From: a bacterium
GTDB lineage: Bacteria > Sumerlaeota > Sumerlaeia > SLMS01 > JAHLLQ01
Assembly: GCA_020444065.1 (NCBI GenBank)
Contig: JAHLLQ010000001.1
Location: 1,178,001 to 1,242,000, forward strand
Direction of reading: 5' to 3'
DNA: 64,000 bases
Position numbers and translations under genes: made by a program. This document shows, one piece after another, positions 44,801 to 52,615 of this stretch (positions are counted from its first letter, which is position 1; every line of letters starts with the position of its first letter). The notes under the pieces are model-generated. The model was not told where the DNA came from. It did no database searches and worked only from the letters and a program-made list of their open reading frames with translations.

Positions 44801-46176
44801 TTGCCGGCCCGGTTGCGCAGCACGATATCCCCCCCGACTATGCCGACCGCGTAACGCTCATCGGCGAAAGTGGTTCGCCCGGCGCGGCCGATTGGAACAA
44901 CGCCATCGATAGTTGCCCGATCGGAGCGATCTTTGTCGCGGCCTCTCCTGAGGCGCGCATCCTGCCCACACTGGCACCACGGCTCGCAGAGGCATTTTCC
45001 CGCGAAGAAGTGGCCGTCGCGTATGGCGACTACATCGAACGCGATGCCGAAGGGAACGAGTCACTGGTCGAACTGCAGGATCACGCCGGCTGTCCGCACG
45101 AACGATTCGATTTCGGACCGGTGATTGCCTATCGCGCGGGCATGGTTCAAGCCGTCGGAAAACTGGACGAGGAGTTGGAGTTCGCCTTCCAGTACGATCT
45201 GCACCTGCGCCTGATGCAGGAAGGTCTGTTCGTTCGGATGACCGAGCCCATCGCAGTCGTGCCGGCGGCCGCATCTGACCAGGTAACGGCGCTGCACTCG
45301 CCCGGGCGGGGTCCTCTTGGCGGGTTCTCATACGTTTTCTATCCGCCGGAGGTGGAAGCCGAAGTGACCCAGGTGTTCGAGAAGGCACTGCGCCAGATCG
45401 GAGCCTGGATCGATCAGCCGACCCATCGCGTGCCCACGCCTGATGAGGAGCCCGAAGTCACCGCGTCGATCGTGGTTCCGGTCCTGAATCGTGAGGATAC
45501 GATCGGCAACGCCATTCGGAGTGTGCTGGAAGGAACCTACCAGGACTTCGAGATCATCGTGGTCGACAACGGTTCGACCGATCAAACCTGCGATGCTGTT
45601 GCCGAGTTAATTGAAGAGGACCATCGCGTGCGCCTGATAGATGGCATGGGCGATTCGATCGCCTCCGCGCTGAACGACGGAATCCGCGTCGCCCGCGGCC
45701 GATACATCTGCCAGTTGGACAGCGATGACGAGTACGTCCCGGAGACCCTGGAACGCATGATCGAGCAGTTGGAATCCAACCCGAAGTGCGGCCTCGCGAT
45801 CAGCTACTATCGCCTGATCGATGAGGAGGGAAACGTCATTGAGGATGTTCCGCCGGTCACACACACGGGTTACTCGCGGAACCAGATCGTGCGACGTGAC
45901 GGCGCCGGAGCAGTTCGCGTCTTCCCGAAGACGGTGCTCGAGGAAATGGGGCTGTACGACGAGGAGCACTACGGAAACTTCGGCGAGGACTATGATATGG
46001 TCCTGAAGGTTTCGGAGCGTTACGATGTAGATCGTGTCAGCGAGGTGCTGTATCATTATCGCCGCCATTCCGGGAACACGGACATGACGCGCGATCCAAA
46101 GACGAAGTATGTGAACAAGAACCGGGCGCGCCAGATGGCTCTGCGCCGACGCATGAGGATGAACGAAGAGAGGTGA
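41815..46176 (+). CDS. polysaccharide epimerase (CapD/FlaA1-like) fused to two glycosyltransferase-like domains
   Basis: A 1453-residue fusion. Residues 1-150: four membrane helices as in WbpM/CapD-type C6-dehydratases. Residues ~150-290: a CoA-binding-like nucleotide domain. Residues ~300-620: SDR dehydratase with I-T-G-A-G-G-S-I-G-S at ~306 and S-T-D-K-A-V-R-P-T. Residues ~660-960: very acidic, Glu/Asp/Pro-rich, disordered. Residues ~962-1205: a GT-A-like module without a clear D-x-D. Residues ~1212-1440: a GT2 transferase with I-V-V-P-V-L-N-R-E-D, V-D-N-G-S-T-D-Q-T and D-S-D-D-E. CapD-type and GT2 enzymes are normally separate proteins. Expected job: make a modified UDP-sugar and add it to a lipid-linked or surface glycan. 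Confidence 0.87.
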   Translation: MALLDSRVFRRSLLFAIDLILLALAWILSYSLRFEFSIPSLPEDPYAGQMLVMIPWVVGLQLVLFAVFHLYRGIVKYVSTAELRTIIIATVINVGVWSAFNMWVQHREQFLQMPLTMDASTVLRIPYGILGIYFFISIIFVGGLRFLRRIWVESIGGHFDEDAPATLIVGAGDLAENALRDIMRSEASPYRPVCAVTTTSPRVGSSIQGVKVVGTVDRIPEVLDHYEIKAVLIALEEDDPKVLRKVVQECQDAQVAFHIIPTMRDITSGKVDVSPVRRVGIEDLLGREPVNLTLAEDRNYLRGETVLITGAGGSIGSELSRQVAWARPKAMLLLGKGENSIYDIHSELAPKHPEIEFHALVADVRDQAAMTGIFELHRPTIVFHAAAHKHVPLMEVQPGEAVKNNILGTATVAFLAHLVNTKKFVLISTDKAVRPTSVMGATKRIAETIVFSLGERSRTTFQAVRFGNVLGSRGSVIPLFQRQIEAGGPVTVTHPEVTRFFMTIPEAVSLLLQAGSKSESRSLFLLDMGEPVKIADLARNMITLSGLKPGADIEIKYTGLRPGEKLREDLLTKEEGAQATDIGKVWATKPKFIPTWKEVQGLVTEFRDMADAMDDRGIVELLRDTVPDFHPTTLPDLTDREALLRLKDRAMQELEGLATNMRSELGLEGVEVEEPAVDEVAPDQDDEPETFDGPEIPEEVPETPDMFPEGEDTAPPTRPGVVARHQSELLDRDEEVEDRTVPADDIETLESDAAPDTKTESAPDVDEDDDKLGYESLRTPPPLTADTLADLEGANAEDINPKTVEIEKPNFDEEPESDEMVDELIAPVPDVRSDGEGLEHPAANDDRELTDSDVMRTPPPISEQVLEEMGGERGEEYKTEEVSSLDLEKDLLDEDTAPPLPDEEPEPEADAQEELWEDEIEEEQPESLVPEEVHEEEVHDEIVDEEPTREEPDAAIEHEFDMPPLAYFLAVEAGPGLASTLAHYLDILGPDDMLLLAGPVAQHDIPPDYADRVTLIGESGSPGAADWNNAIDSCPIGAIFVAASPEARILPTLAPRLAEAFSREEVAVAYGDYIERDAEGNESLVELQDHAGCPHERFDFGPVIAYRAGMVQAVGKLDEELEFAFQYDLHLRLMQEGLFVRMTEPIAVVPAAASDQVTALHSPGRGPLGGFSYVFYPPEVEAEVTQVFEKALRQIGAWIDQPTHRVPTPDEEPEVTASIVVPVLNREDTIGNAIRSVLEGTYQDFEIIVVDNGSTDQTCDAVAELIEEDHRVRLIDGMGDSIASALNDGIRVARGRYICQLDSDDEYVPETLERMIEQLESNPKCGLAISYYRLIDEEGNVIEDVPPVTHTGYSRNQIVRRDGAGAVRVFPKTVLEEMGLYDEEHYGNFGEDYDMVLKVSERYDVDRVSEVLYHYRRHSGNTDMTRDPKTKYVNKNRARQMALRRRMRMNEER

Positions 46177-46181
46177 ATGGG

Positions 46182-47507
46182 ATGAGGGGTGCGCGAATCC
46201 TTGCGGGATCGATAATCGCCGCGGCTCTGCTGTTGGGCAGTTGCAACGACACGAAGTCCACGAGCCTGCCTGCGGGCTCGACAATGACTGTGCGCGCCGG
46301 CGAGTACAGCGAGGCCATCGAAGAAATCGGCGTCGTTGAGTCAACCCGCGTGGTTCCGATCTTGATTCCATTCCGCGGACGCTTGATCGAGTTGATCGAG
46401 TCCGGCACTCCTGTACACAAAGGCGACGTTGTTGCGGTCATGGAGAATCAGGACGCCGCCGACGACGTCAAAGAACGACTGAATGACCTGAAGAACCTGA
46501 AATCCGAACTCGAAGCGACGATCGAAAGCCTCAAGATTGAGTTGCGATCGAGTACTTTGGATCGCGACCTGGCCGAGTCGGAACTCGAGTACAATCGTCT
46601 GCGCTTGAAGGATGTAACCCAGCGACTCGGCGAAACAGAAGTTCTGCTGCAGAAAGCCGTCGTGCCGGAAGACGACTTGCGCGAAGCCCGCAGCAATGCG
46701 CAGAGCACCAAGCTCAGCACATGGAATCAGGATCTTGGCTTCCGCTCGGAGGTGACTTCGCAGGTCAGCGAGCAGTCCTCCAGCCAATCTCAGATCCGTC
46801 GCAAGGAACTGCAAAGCAATCGCGCCCGCCGGGAACTTGATGAAGCCCAGGAACGGATCGACTCGGCACAGATCAAGGCGCCGATCACGGGGATGTTCCT
46901 GCGCACCAAGAACTGGAACTGGCAGAAGCACTCGATGGTGGAGGCCAAGGCGGGCGATTCGATGCGCCACGGCCAAGTCGTCGGCGAGATCCCCGATCTG
47001 GAATCGATGATTGTGCGCACACAGATCGCAGAGAATTACCTGACCCGCGTATCTGAAGGCCATCCCGTACAGTTGAGCTTCGATGCCCTGGATGGGAAGG
47101 TCGTCGAAGGCATTATCAAGAGAATCGGCAAGGTGGCCGTGGAGCGCGAAACCAGCGCGGGCGGCGCCATGATGCAGACCGAGGGCTACTCCGGCCAGAA
47201 GGTCTTCGAGGTCGAAGTCGGATTCCATGTCGAGGATCCCCGCCTACGCCCAAGCATGACGGCTCAGGTCCGCATCGTGCTTGATCGGCAGGAGGACGTG
47301 CTGACGATTCCGTTGGATTCGATCGTCAGGCGCGAAGGGCGTCCGACGGTCACGGTGATTGGGTCGAATGGGAAGCCGGAAATCCGCCCAGTCGAGCTGG
47401 GAACGAGCAACGGCAAGGAAGTCGTCGTCACTTCCGGCTTGCGGGCTGGGGAGACGATTGCCAAAAGCGGACTCGCCCTGGAAGCATCGCACGGACGCCG
47501 GTCGTAA
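46182..47507 (+). CDS. periplasmic adaptor (membrane fusion) lipoprotein, MacA/HlyD-like
   Basis: A 441-residue lipoprotein (lipobox L-L-L-G-S-C near residue 24). A biotinyl-lipoyl-like fold is followed by a long coiled-coil hairpin (~95-225, L-K-N-L-K-S-E-L-E) and a barrel (P-S-M-T-A-Q-V-R-I-V). It should bridge an inner-membrane ABC or RND exporter and an outer-membrane channel. No ABC permease, RND pump or TolC gene follows; grpE does. ATG 46182 has AGAGGTGA before it; a GTG at 46173 would overlap the previous stop. Confidence 0.85.
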   Translation: MRGARILAGSIIAAALLLGSCNDTKSTSLPAGSTMTVRAGEYSEAIEEIGVVESTRVVPILIPFRGRLIELIESGTPVHKGDVVAVMENQDAADDVKERLNDLKNLKSELEATIESLKIELRSSTLDRDLAESELEYNRLRLKDVTQRLGETEVLLQKAVVPEDDLREARSNAQSTKLSTWNQDLGFRSEVTSQVSEQSSSQSQIRRKELQSNRARRELDEAQERIDSAQIKAPITGMFLRTKNWNWQKHSMVEAKAGDSMRHGQVVGEIPDLESMIVRTQIAENYLTRVSEGHPVQLSFDALDGKVVEGIIKRIGKVAVERETSAGGAMMQTEGYSGQKVFEVEVGFHVEDPRLRPSMTAQVRIVLDRQEDVLTIPLDSIVRREGRPTVTVIGSNGKPEIRPVELGTSNGKEVVVTSGLRAGETIAKSGLALEASHGRRS

Positions 47508-47569
47508 ATGCTGCAATCTGAGGCGAACGGCCCTTCGCCGGTCACAATAATAAAGAGGAACGACTTGAG

Positions 47570-48205
47570 ATGAGCATGAGAGGAAATCCCGGTCCCCTTC
47601 CCGTGCCGCCGTTGGCATCCCTGCGGCGGCGCAAGAAGTACCAGCTCAGGCGCCGCAGCTATGCCAGCCAGCCCGTTACGCTGGCTGCAGACGATTCGGA
47701 ACGCCAGGCTGAACTGGAACGCCTGCGGGACCTCGTGCATCAATTGGAAACACAAATGAAGGAAGCGCAGGACAACGCACTTCGCGCGCGGGCCGACGTC
47801 GAAAATCAGCGTCGCCGTCACCAGAAGGACAAGGAAGAGCTCCGCAAGTACGCCACCGAGGACCTGATGCGTTCGCTGGTCGCCCCGATGGATCACTTCG
47901 GCCTCGCGATGCTGTCGCTTGAGACCGCCAGCAACGTCGATTCTGTCCGCCAGGGCGTCGAGATGATCCACCGCGAGATCGTCTCGGTGCTTCAAGGCGC
48001 CGGTCTCGAACTGATTCAGCCGACTGGCCAGCAATTCGATCCGAACCTGCACGAGGCCGCCGCCACGGAGACTCAACCGGATCAGCCGGAAGGAGTCGTT
48101 CTCGAGACGATGCGTCCGGGCTGGGCCTTGAAGGGCCGCGTCATTCGTCCCGCCATGGTCAGTGTAAACAAGATCGACGGCCCCACACCGACGCCGGAGG
48201 GCTAA
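47570..48205 (+). CDS. grpE: GrpE nucleotide-exchange factor for DnaK
   Basis: A 211-residue co-chaperone that releases ADP from DnaK. The N-terminal helix carries a basic patch (R-R-R-K-K-Y-Q-L-R-R-R-S) not typical of GrpE, followed by the usual acidic/long coiled coil (E-R-L-R-D-L-V-H-Q-L) and the C-terminal beta domain with F-D-P-N-L-H-E-A, V-L-E-T-M-R-P-G-W and G-R-V-I-R-P-A-M-V. Neither dnaK nor dnaJ is next door, which is unusual but not rare in these lineages. The ATG follows AGAGGAA. Confidence 0.92.
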   Translation: MSMRGNPGPLPVPPLASLRRRKKYQLRRRSYASQPVTLAADDSERQAELERLRDLVHQLETQMKEAQDNALRARADVENQRRRHQKDKEELRKYATEDLMRSLVAPMDHFGLAMLSLETASNVDSVRQGVEMIHREIVSVLQGAGLELIQPTGQQFDPNLHEAAATETQPDQPEGVVLETMRPGWALKGRVIRPAMVSVNKIDGPTPTPEG

Positions 48206-48220
48206 GCGCGCTCCAACTTC

Positions 48221-49159
48221 ATGAGGACCATCGCCACACGCCTGTTTCTGTGTCTCAGTCTACTGCTGCCGTGCTTCGCAGCGGCACAGCTTGCTGCTCG
48301 GATTCAGCCGCTCGGCGTGCCGCAGAATGAGCCGGCGGCCGAATTCTACGCACGCCAACTCGGCGCCGGAGAGAATGTCCAGGCGCTGATTCAGCCGGGC
48401 GAAGGAAAGCTGCTCGACCCGGTTTCGATCCAGGCCACCTGGAACGGCGATCTGCTGCCGACGATGGTGTATTATCCAACGCCGGCATTCGCCCTGATGT
48501 TCGTCCACCCGACCGACCCGCTAACGACCCAAACAGGAACGTTGGTGTTCGCGGGCAAGACGCTCGATGGTGAGTCTTTCAGCGCGGGCGATGAGTTGGA
48601 CGTCCCGGGCACCGAGCCGACGGATAGAATGGCGGAGGGCTTCCCACGCGTTCGCGTTCTCGATAGGGAATCGCAGTTGCCGATCGCACAGGCTCGCGTC
48701 TTCGGCCAGCGCATTCGCGATCTGTTCACGCTAACGAACCGTGCGGGCATTGCTCTTCTGGATGCGCCGAAACGCAGCACACCGGATCCTCACTGGGCCT
48801 GGGGTCCGGGGCACGTCGCGCAACCATTCGACCCAAGGACATCGCCAACGATTTCGCTCGTGGCTATGCCGCAGGGGCTCGATGCGCCATGGCTTCCGGC
48901 GGAGCTTCCGGAAGGGATCGACGCCGTCTCAGTCAGGATATCCACGGCCGGCGAATTGCCAGGACAGTTGCTCGCCTGGGTTGGCCGCACGTGGTGGGTA
49001 CGCCCCAGTGATGCCGGCGAGTTCCAGATACCGATTATTCCGGACTACGATCAGTTCGAAGTCATCGTGCTTTCGCCGGGATATGCGCCGGGGGTGGCCC
49101 ACATCGGTCCAAAAGACAAAGAAGCGCCGCCCGTCGAGATTCGACTGGAACGGCGCTGA
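48221..49159 (+). CDS. exported protein, function unknown
   Basis: A 312-residue protein with a signal peptide (F-L-C-L-S-L-L-L-P-C-F-A, cleaved near A-A-Q). The mature part looks beta-rich, with repeats of short strands, no Cys pair and a carboxypeptidase-regulatory-like stretch near residue 145 (V-R-V-L-D-R-E-S-Q-L-P-I-A-Q-A-R-V). No known domain could be named. It begins 15 bases after grpE and ends at a bidirectional terminator. A role in the envelope is suggested only by export. Confidence 0.7.
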   Translation: MRTIATRLFLCLSLLLPCFAAAQLAARIQPLGVPQNEPAAEFYARQLGAGENVQALIQPGEGKLLDPVSIQATWNGDLLPTMVYYPTPAFALMFVHPTDPLTTQTGTLVFAGKTLDGESFSAGDELDVPGTEPTDRMAEGFPRVRVLDRESQLPIAQARVFGQRIRDLFTLTNRAGIALLDAPKRSTPDPHWAWGPGHVAQPFDPRTSPTISLVAMPQGLDAPWLPAELPEGIDAVSVRISTAGELPGQLLAWVGRTWWVRPSDAGEFQIPIIPDYDQFEVIVLSPGYAPGVAHIGPKDKEAPPVEIRLERR

Positions 49160-49170
49160 GAACGATCATC

Positions 49171-49199
49171 ACCGCCCGCCTGTTCAGCGGGCGGTTCTT
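49171..49199. terminator. bidirectional terminator hairpin
   Basis: A perfect 9-base stem ACCGCCCGC/GCGGGCGGT with a 7-base loop, followed by TCTTATTG, lies between two converging genes. Confidence 0.78.
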
Positions 49200-49203
49200 A
49201 TTG

Positions 49204-49506
49204 TCAGTCCTTCTTCTCGTGCAAGTCCTTCGCGCGCTTCACTCGATCGTCAGTTCGCTTCATGACGCTCTCAGCGAACGCAACACCGGCCTTCAGGAAT
49301 TCCTTTTGGCTGTTGGCCAGATGCTCGGTCACATCGACGGGAACGGTGCGCAGGACGGAATCGCAAATGTGCTGCACGGCCTCCTTGACTTCCTCCGGCC
49401 GCATCCGCACGCGAAAGCCTGTCTTGCCCTCGTCCTCTTCGTAATATGTCTGGAACGGTTCCTCTTCGGTCTTCTCTTCGTTGTTTTTCTTCGACTCGTC
49501 TGCCAT
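49204..49506 (-). CDS. small highly charged helical protein
   Basis: A 100-residue acidic/basic protein. The first ~25 residues are almost all Glu, Lys, Asp and Asn; the rest is amphipathic helix (E-E-V-K-E-A-V-Q-H-I-C-D-S-V). A single Cys and no membrane segment are seen. GGAGGA precedes the ATG by six bases, and codon use looks normal, so it is likely real. It resembles apolipoprotein-like or phasin-like small helical proteins only in composition. Function unknown. Confidence 0.72.
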   Translation of the reverse strand: MADESKKNNEEKTEEEPFQTYYEEDEGKTGFRVRMRPEEVKEAVQHICDSVLRTVPVDVTEHLANSQKEFLKAGVAFAESVMKRTDDRVKRAKDLHEKKD

Positions 49507-49572
49507 GGATGAATCCTCCGGTGGGGGGTCATTGAGAGTGTACTGTCCAAGGCCGGTTTCGCCAAGGGAAAC

Positions 49573-50508
49573 TCAGGCAGTCGCCGCAACCTTCTCGGGC
49601 TCGTGCCGGATCAGGGAGATGAAATACTCTTCCAGCGATTGGGTCTTGCTTTCCGTGCTGATCAGCCGCGCGCCTGCGGACGAAAGAGCGCTCAGTGCCT
49701 TCGTGTAGTCCTCCACGCCGGCGATAGAAACAACGCGCTGGTTTCCGCGCTCCTCGACGGAGTGTTTTCCCAGTTCCGTCGGCATATCGCCGTCTAACTC
49801 GAACACGATCTCGAAGCAATTCATCGGCTTCATCAGGTTCGCGACGGTGTCCGAGGTCACAATCTTGCCGCGATTGACCATGATCACGCGGTCGCATAAT
49901 TCCTCGACTTCGACGAGCTCGTGCGAACTGAAGAAGATCGTTGTGCCTTGTTGGCGCAGCTTCAGAAGCACCTCTCGAAGGTCGTGACGCCCAACCGGGT
50001 CGAGGCCGGAGGACATCTCGTCGAAGACCAGCAATTCCGGCCTGGCGATGATGGCCTGCGCGATTCCGAGCCGCTGCTGCATGCCCTTGGAGAAATTGCG
50101 GAGCAGGACGTTGCCTTTGCCGCCCAGCCCGACTTCCTCCAGCAATTCCGGGATGCGCGACTTGAGCTCCGCCCGCGACAGCCCTTGCAGTCCACCGTAG
50201 AGCGCGAGGAGCTCGCGGGCCTTCATGAACGGGTAGTAAAGCGCAACTTCCGGCAGGTACCCCAGGCGGCGGCGCGATTCCACGGTGCCGGCCTGGCTGC
50301 CAAAGATCTTCACGGTTCCACTGAGCGGGAAGATGAACCCCATCAGTGTCTTGATGGTCGTGGACTTGCCGGCGCCGTTCGGGCCGACGAAACCGACGAC
50401 TTCGCCGCGCTCGACGTCGAATGAAATCCCGTCAACGGCGCGAACCTTCTTGGCACCCTTGCCGTATTCGACCACGAGGTCCTGAACTTCGATCAATTTG
50501 TCGCTCAT
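49573..50508 (-). CDS. ABC transporter ATP-binding protein (ABC-2/NatA type)
   Basis: A 311-residue ATPase subunit. Walker A G-P-N-G-A-G-K-S-T, signature F-S-K-G-M-Q-Q-R-L, Walker B V-F-D-E-M-S-S-G-L-D-P and switch His in S-S-H-E-L are all intact. The longer C-terminal part (~85 residues) fits ABC-2-type export ATPases. No permease gene flanks it. ATG 50508 has GGAGG at nine bases. The substrate is unknown. Confidence 0.9.
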   Translation of the reverse strand: MSDKLIEVQDLVVEYGKGAKKVRAVDGISFDVERGEVVGFVGPNGAGKSTTIKTLMGFIFPLSGTVKIFGSQAGTVESRRRLGYLPEVALYYPFMKARELLALYGGLQGLSRAELKSRIPELLEEVGLGGKGNVLLRNFSKGMQQRLGIAQAIIARPELLVFDEMSSGLDPVGRHDLREVLLKLRQQGTTIFFSSHELVEVEELCDRVIMVNRGKIVTSDTVANLMKPMNCFEIVFELDGDMPTELGKHSVEERGNQRVVSIAGVEDYTKALSALSSAGARLISTESKTQSLEEYFISLIRHEPEKVAATA

Positions 50509-50685
50509 GGCTCGAACCTCCACTGTCAACGGTCAAACGCCACCAATCCGCTTAGCAATACACTGGCCGATCAGAGATGCGGCGCCAACGGGAAAAGGCC
50601 ACTTCGCCGTTGACCGACCTCGCCTCCAATCCGCACCCTTCCCGGAAGCTTCGGGCCCCCACGCCCCACGGAAGAAGGCTCTCTG

Positions 50686-51402
50686 TTGGAATTCAATGCT
50701 GCATACGTCGTTCTGATGGTTCCCATCTTTCTCCTGGCCCTCACGGTCCACGAGATTGCCCACGCCCTGACGGCGAATTGGGGTGGGGATTTGACGGCGA
50801 CGTACCAGAACCGTCTCTCGTTGAACCCGCTGGTTCATATGGACCCGGTCGGAACCGTTCTGGTCCCGATCCTCTCGATCATCAGCAATATCCCGATGTT
50901 TGGATGGGCGAAGCCGGTTCCGGTCGATGAAGCTCACTTCCGCGACAAGACATGGAATATCGTGGTCGCGATGGCCGGGCCGTTCTCGAACCTGCTGCTG
51001 GCACTGGCCGGAACACTCCTGTTTTCGCTCATCGCTCGGGTCATGGTGATCGGGGGAATTCATGGGTGGTGGTCGTTCTCGGCGAGCGTGGTCCATAGCT
51101 TCTGGATGGGAGCGATCTTCTACGTTTCAATCAACTGGCTACTCTGCCTGTTCAACCTTATCCCTGTTCCGCCGCTCGATGGTTCGCATGTCGTTTATCA
51201 TTTCTTCATTCGCGGCCACGCCGCTCGCTATGGAGCGTGGGACTCCTATCGGCGCTTCGGGATTTTCATCCTCCTGATGCTACTTTGGGCCACGCCGGTG
51301 ATCAGGCTGTTGTCGGTGGCCGTCTTTGGATTGTCCGAACTCACTCTGCAATCTCTCGGCTTGAATGCCGCACTGGACCAGGCCCTGCGCCTGGCAACCT
51401 GA
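50686..51402 (+). CDS. site-2 protease family (M50) intramembrane metalloprotease
   Basis: A 238-residue six-helix membrane protein with the zinc motif H-E-I-A-H at residues 22-26 and the distant aspartate in N-L-I-P-V-P-P-L-D-G-S-H, the two hallmarks of S2P. Such short forms lack a PDZ domain. They cleave membrane-anchored regulators or remnant peptides. Start is TTG 50686 (with AGAAGG at seven bases); the frame begins without a convincing ATG. It ends 20 bases before trpS. Confidence 0.9.
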   Translation: MEFNAAYVVLMVPIFLLALTVHEIAHALTANWGGDLTATYQNRLSLNPLVHMDPVGTVLVPILSIISNIPMFGWAKPVPVDEAHFRDKTWNIVVAMAGPFSNLLLALAGTLLFSLIARVMVIGGIHGWWSFSASVVHSFWMGAIFYVSINWLLCLFNLIPVPPLDGSHVVYHFFIRGHAARYGAWDSYRRFGIFILLMLLWATPVIRLLSVAVFGLSELTLQSLGLNAALDQALRLAT

Positions 51403-51422
51403 CCAACCTCTAAGGACCGATC

Positions 51423-52448
51423 ATGTCTGCACTGCACGAACCGGAAAAGAAAATCCTCCTGAGCGGAAGCCGCCCGACGGGCCGCCAGCACCTCGGCAAT
51501 TACGTGGGCGCCCTGGCCCAGTGGGTTCCTCTGCAGGATGAACTCGAGTGCTTCTTCATGATCGCCGATTGGCACGCGCTGACCAGCACCTATCGCGATA
51601 CGGCCTCGTTGCAGGACAACATTCGTCAGCAGACCATCGACTGGCTGTCGGTGGGATTGGACCCGGAGCGCGCGACGATCTTCGTGCAGTCCGCCGTCAA
51701 GGAGCACGCGGAGCTGTCGCTGCTGCTCGGCATGTTTGCGCCGCTGGGCTTGATGGAGCGTTGCACGAGTTGGAAGGATAACGTCATCGAGCAAGGAAAC
51801 GAGGTACTGCGCACCTATGGTTTCCTCGGCTATCCATGTCTGCAGAGCGCCGACATTCTGATCTATCAGGCGCACGTCGTCCCCGTCGGGCGCGACCAGG
51901 TCGAGCACGTCGAAAAGACGCAGGACCTGGCTCAGAAGGTGAATCACTGGTACGGCGGCGAGGAGAATCCCGTCTTCCGGGTGCCGCAGTGGAAACTGTC
52001 CGTCTCGCCGGTGCTGCTCGGCAACGACGGCCGGAAGATGAGCAAGTCTTACGATAATTGCATCTATATCGCCGATCCGCCGGAAGAGGTAGAGCAGAAG
52101 GTCAGCGTAATGGTGACCGATCCGGCGCGCATTCGCCGCAAGGACCCGGGCGATCCGGAGAAGTGCAGCGTGTGGTCCTATCACAAGGTCTTCACGGACG
52201 AGAAGCACTACGACTGGATCACGGAAGGCTGTCGCTCCGCGGGAATCGGCTGTCGCGACTGCAAGAAGTTGCTGGCCGACGAGATCAACGCCAAGTTCGC
52301 CCCCGCCCGCGAGAAGCGCGCGGAACTGGAGGCCAACCCGAATCTGTGGAAAGACGTCTTGCACGAGGGCAACACGAAGGCTCGTAAACGCGCCCAGCAG
52401 AACATGGAACAGATTCGCGAGAAGCTGAACCTGTACGTCGAAGAATAG
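51423..52448 (+). CDS. trpS: tryptophanyl-tRNA synthetase with predicted 4Fe-4S motif
   Basis: A 341-residue class I aminoacyl-tRNA synthetase. H-L-G-N at 23-26 (HIGH) and K-M-S-K-S at 205-209 identify the catalytic core, and G-S-R-P-T-G is the usual opening. Cys 248, 270, 277 and 280 form CX21CX6CX2C, close to the CX22CX6CX2C set that holds a 4Fe-4S cluster in Thermotoga maritima TrpRS. It is immediately downstream of the site-2 protease and is probably cotranscribed. No leader attenuator for tryptophan was seen. Confidence 0.94.
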   Translation: MSALHEPEKKILLSGSRPTGRQHLGNYVGALAQWVPLQDELECFFMIADWHALTSTYRDTASLQDNIRQQTIDWLSVGLDPERATIFVQSAVKEHAELSLLLGMFAPLGLMERCTSWKDNVIEQGNEVLRTYGFLGYPCLQSADILIYQAHVVPVGRDQVEHVEKTQDLAQKVNHWYGGEENPVFRVPQWKLSVSPVLLGNDGRKMSKSYDNCIYIADPPEEVEQKVSVMVTDPARIRRKDPGDPEKCSVWSYHKVFTDEKHYDWITEGCRSAGIGCRDCKKLLADEINAKFAPAREKRAELEANPNLWKDVLHEGNTKARKRAQQNMEQIREKLNLYVEE

Positions 52449-52476
52449 GCCTCGCGGCCCCGCCTGCAGAATCCCG

Positions 52477-52579
52477 CCCCGCCCCGACTGAAAGAAGTTG
52501 CGGCGGGGCGCACTATTCCTTGCTCCCCCGCCTTGCGATTCGCTACGCGTCAAGGCGTTCGGCGGAGGGGAGCGCTCCC
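52477..52579 (+). promoter_or_regulatory. structured leader before the aspA-like gene
   Basis: Two hairpin sets lie between trpS and the lyase gene: GCCCCGCC at 52477-52484 pairing with GGCGGGGC at 52503-52510, and an outer CTCCCCCGCC/GGCGGAGGGGAG with an inner CGCCTTG/CAAGGCG around 52524-52577. They could be a trpS terminator (no T tract) followed by a leader structure of the lyase. Confidence 0.35.
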
Positions 52580-52615
52580 GTGCCGCCACACCTCTCCTCT
52601 ACGGAAGGACAAGTC

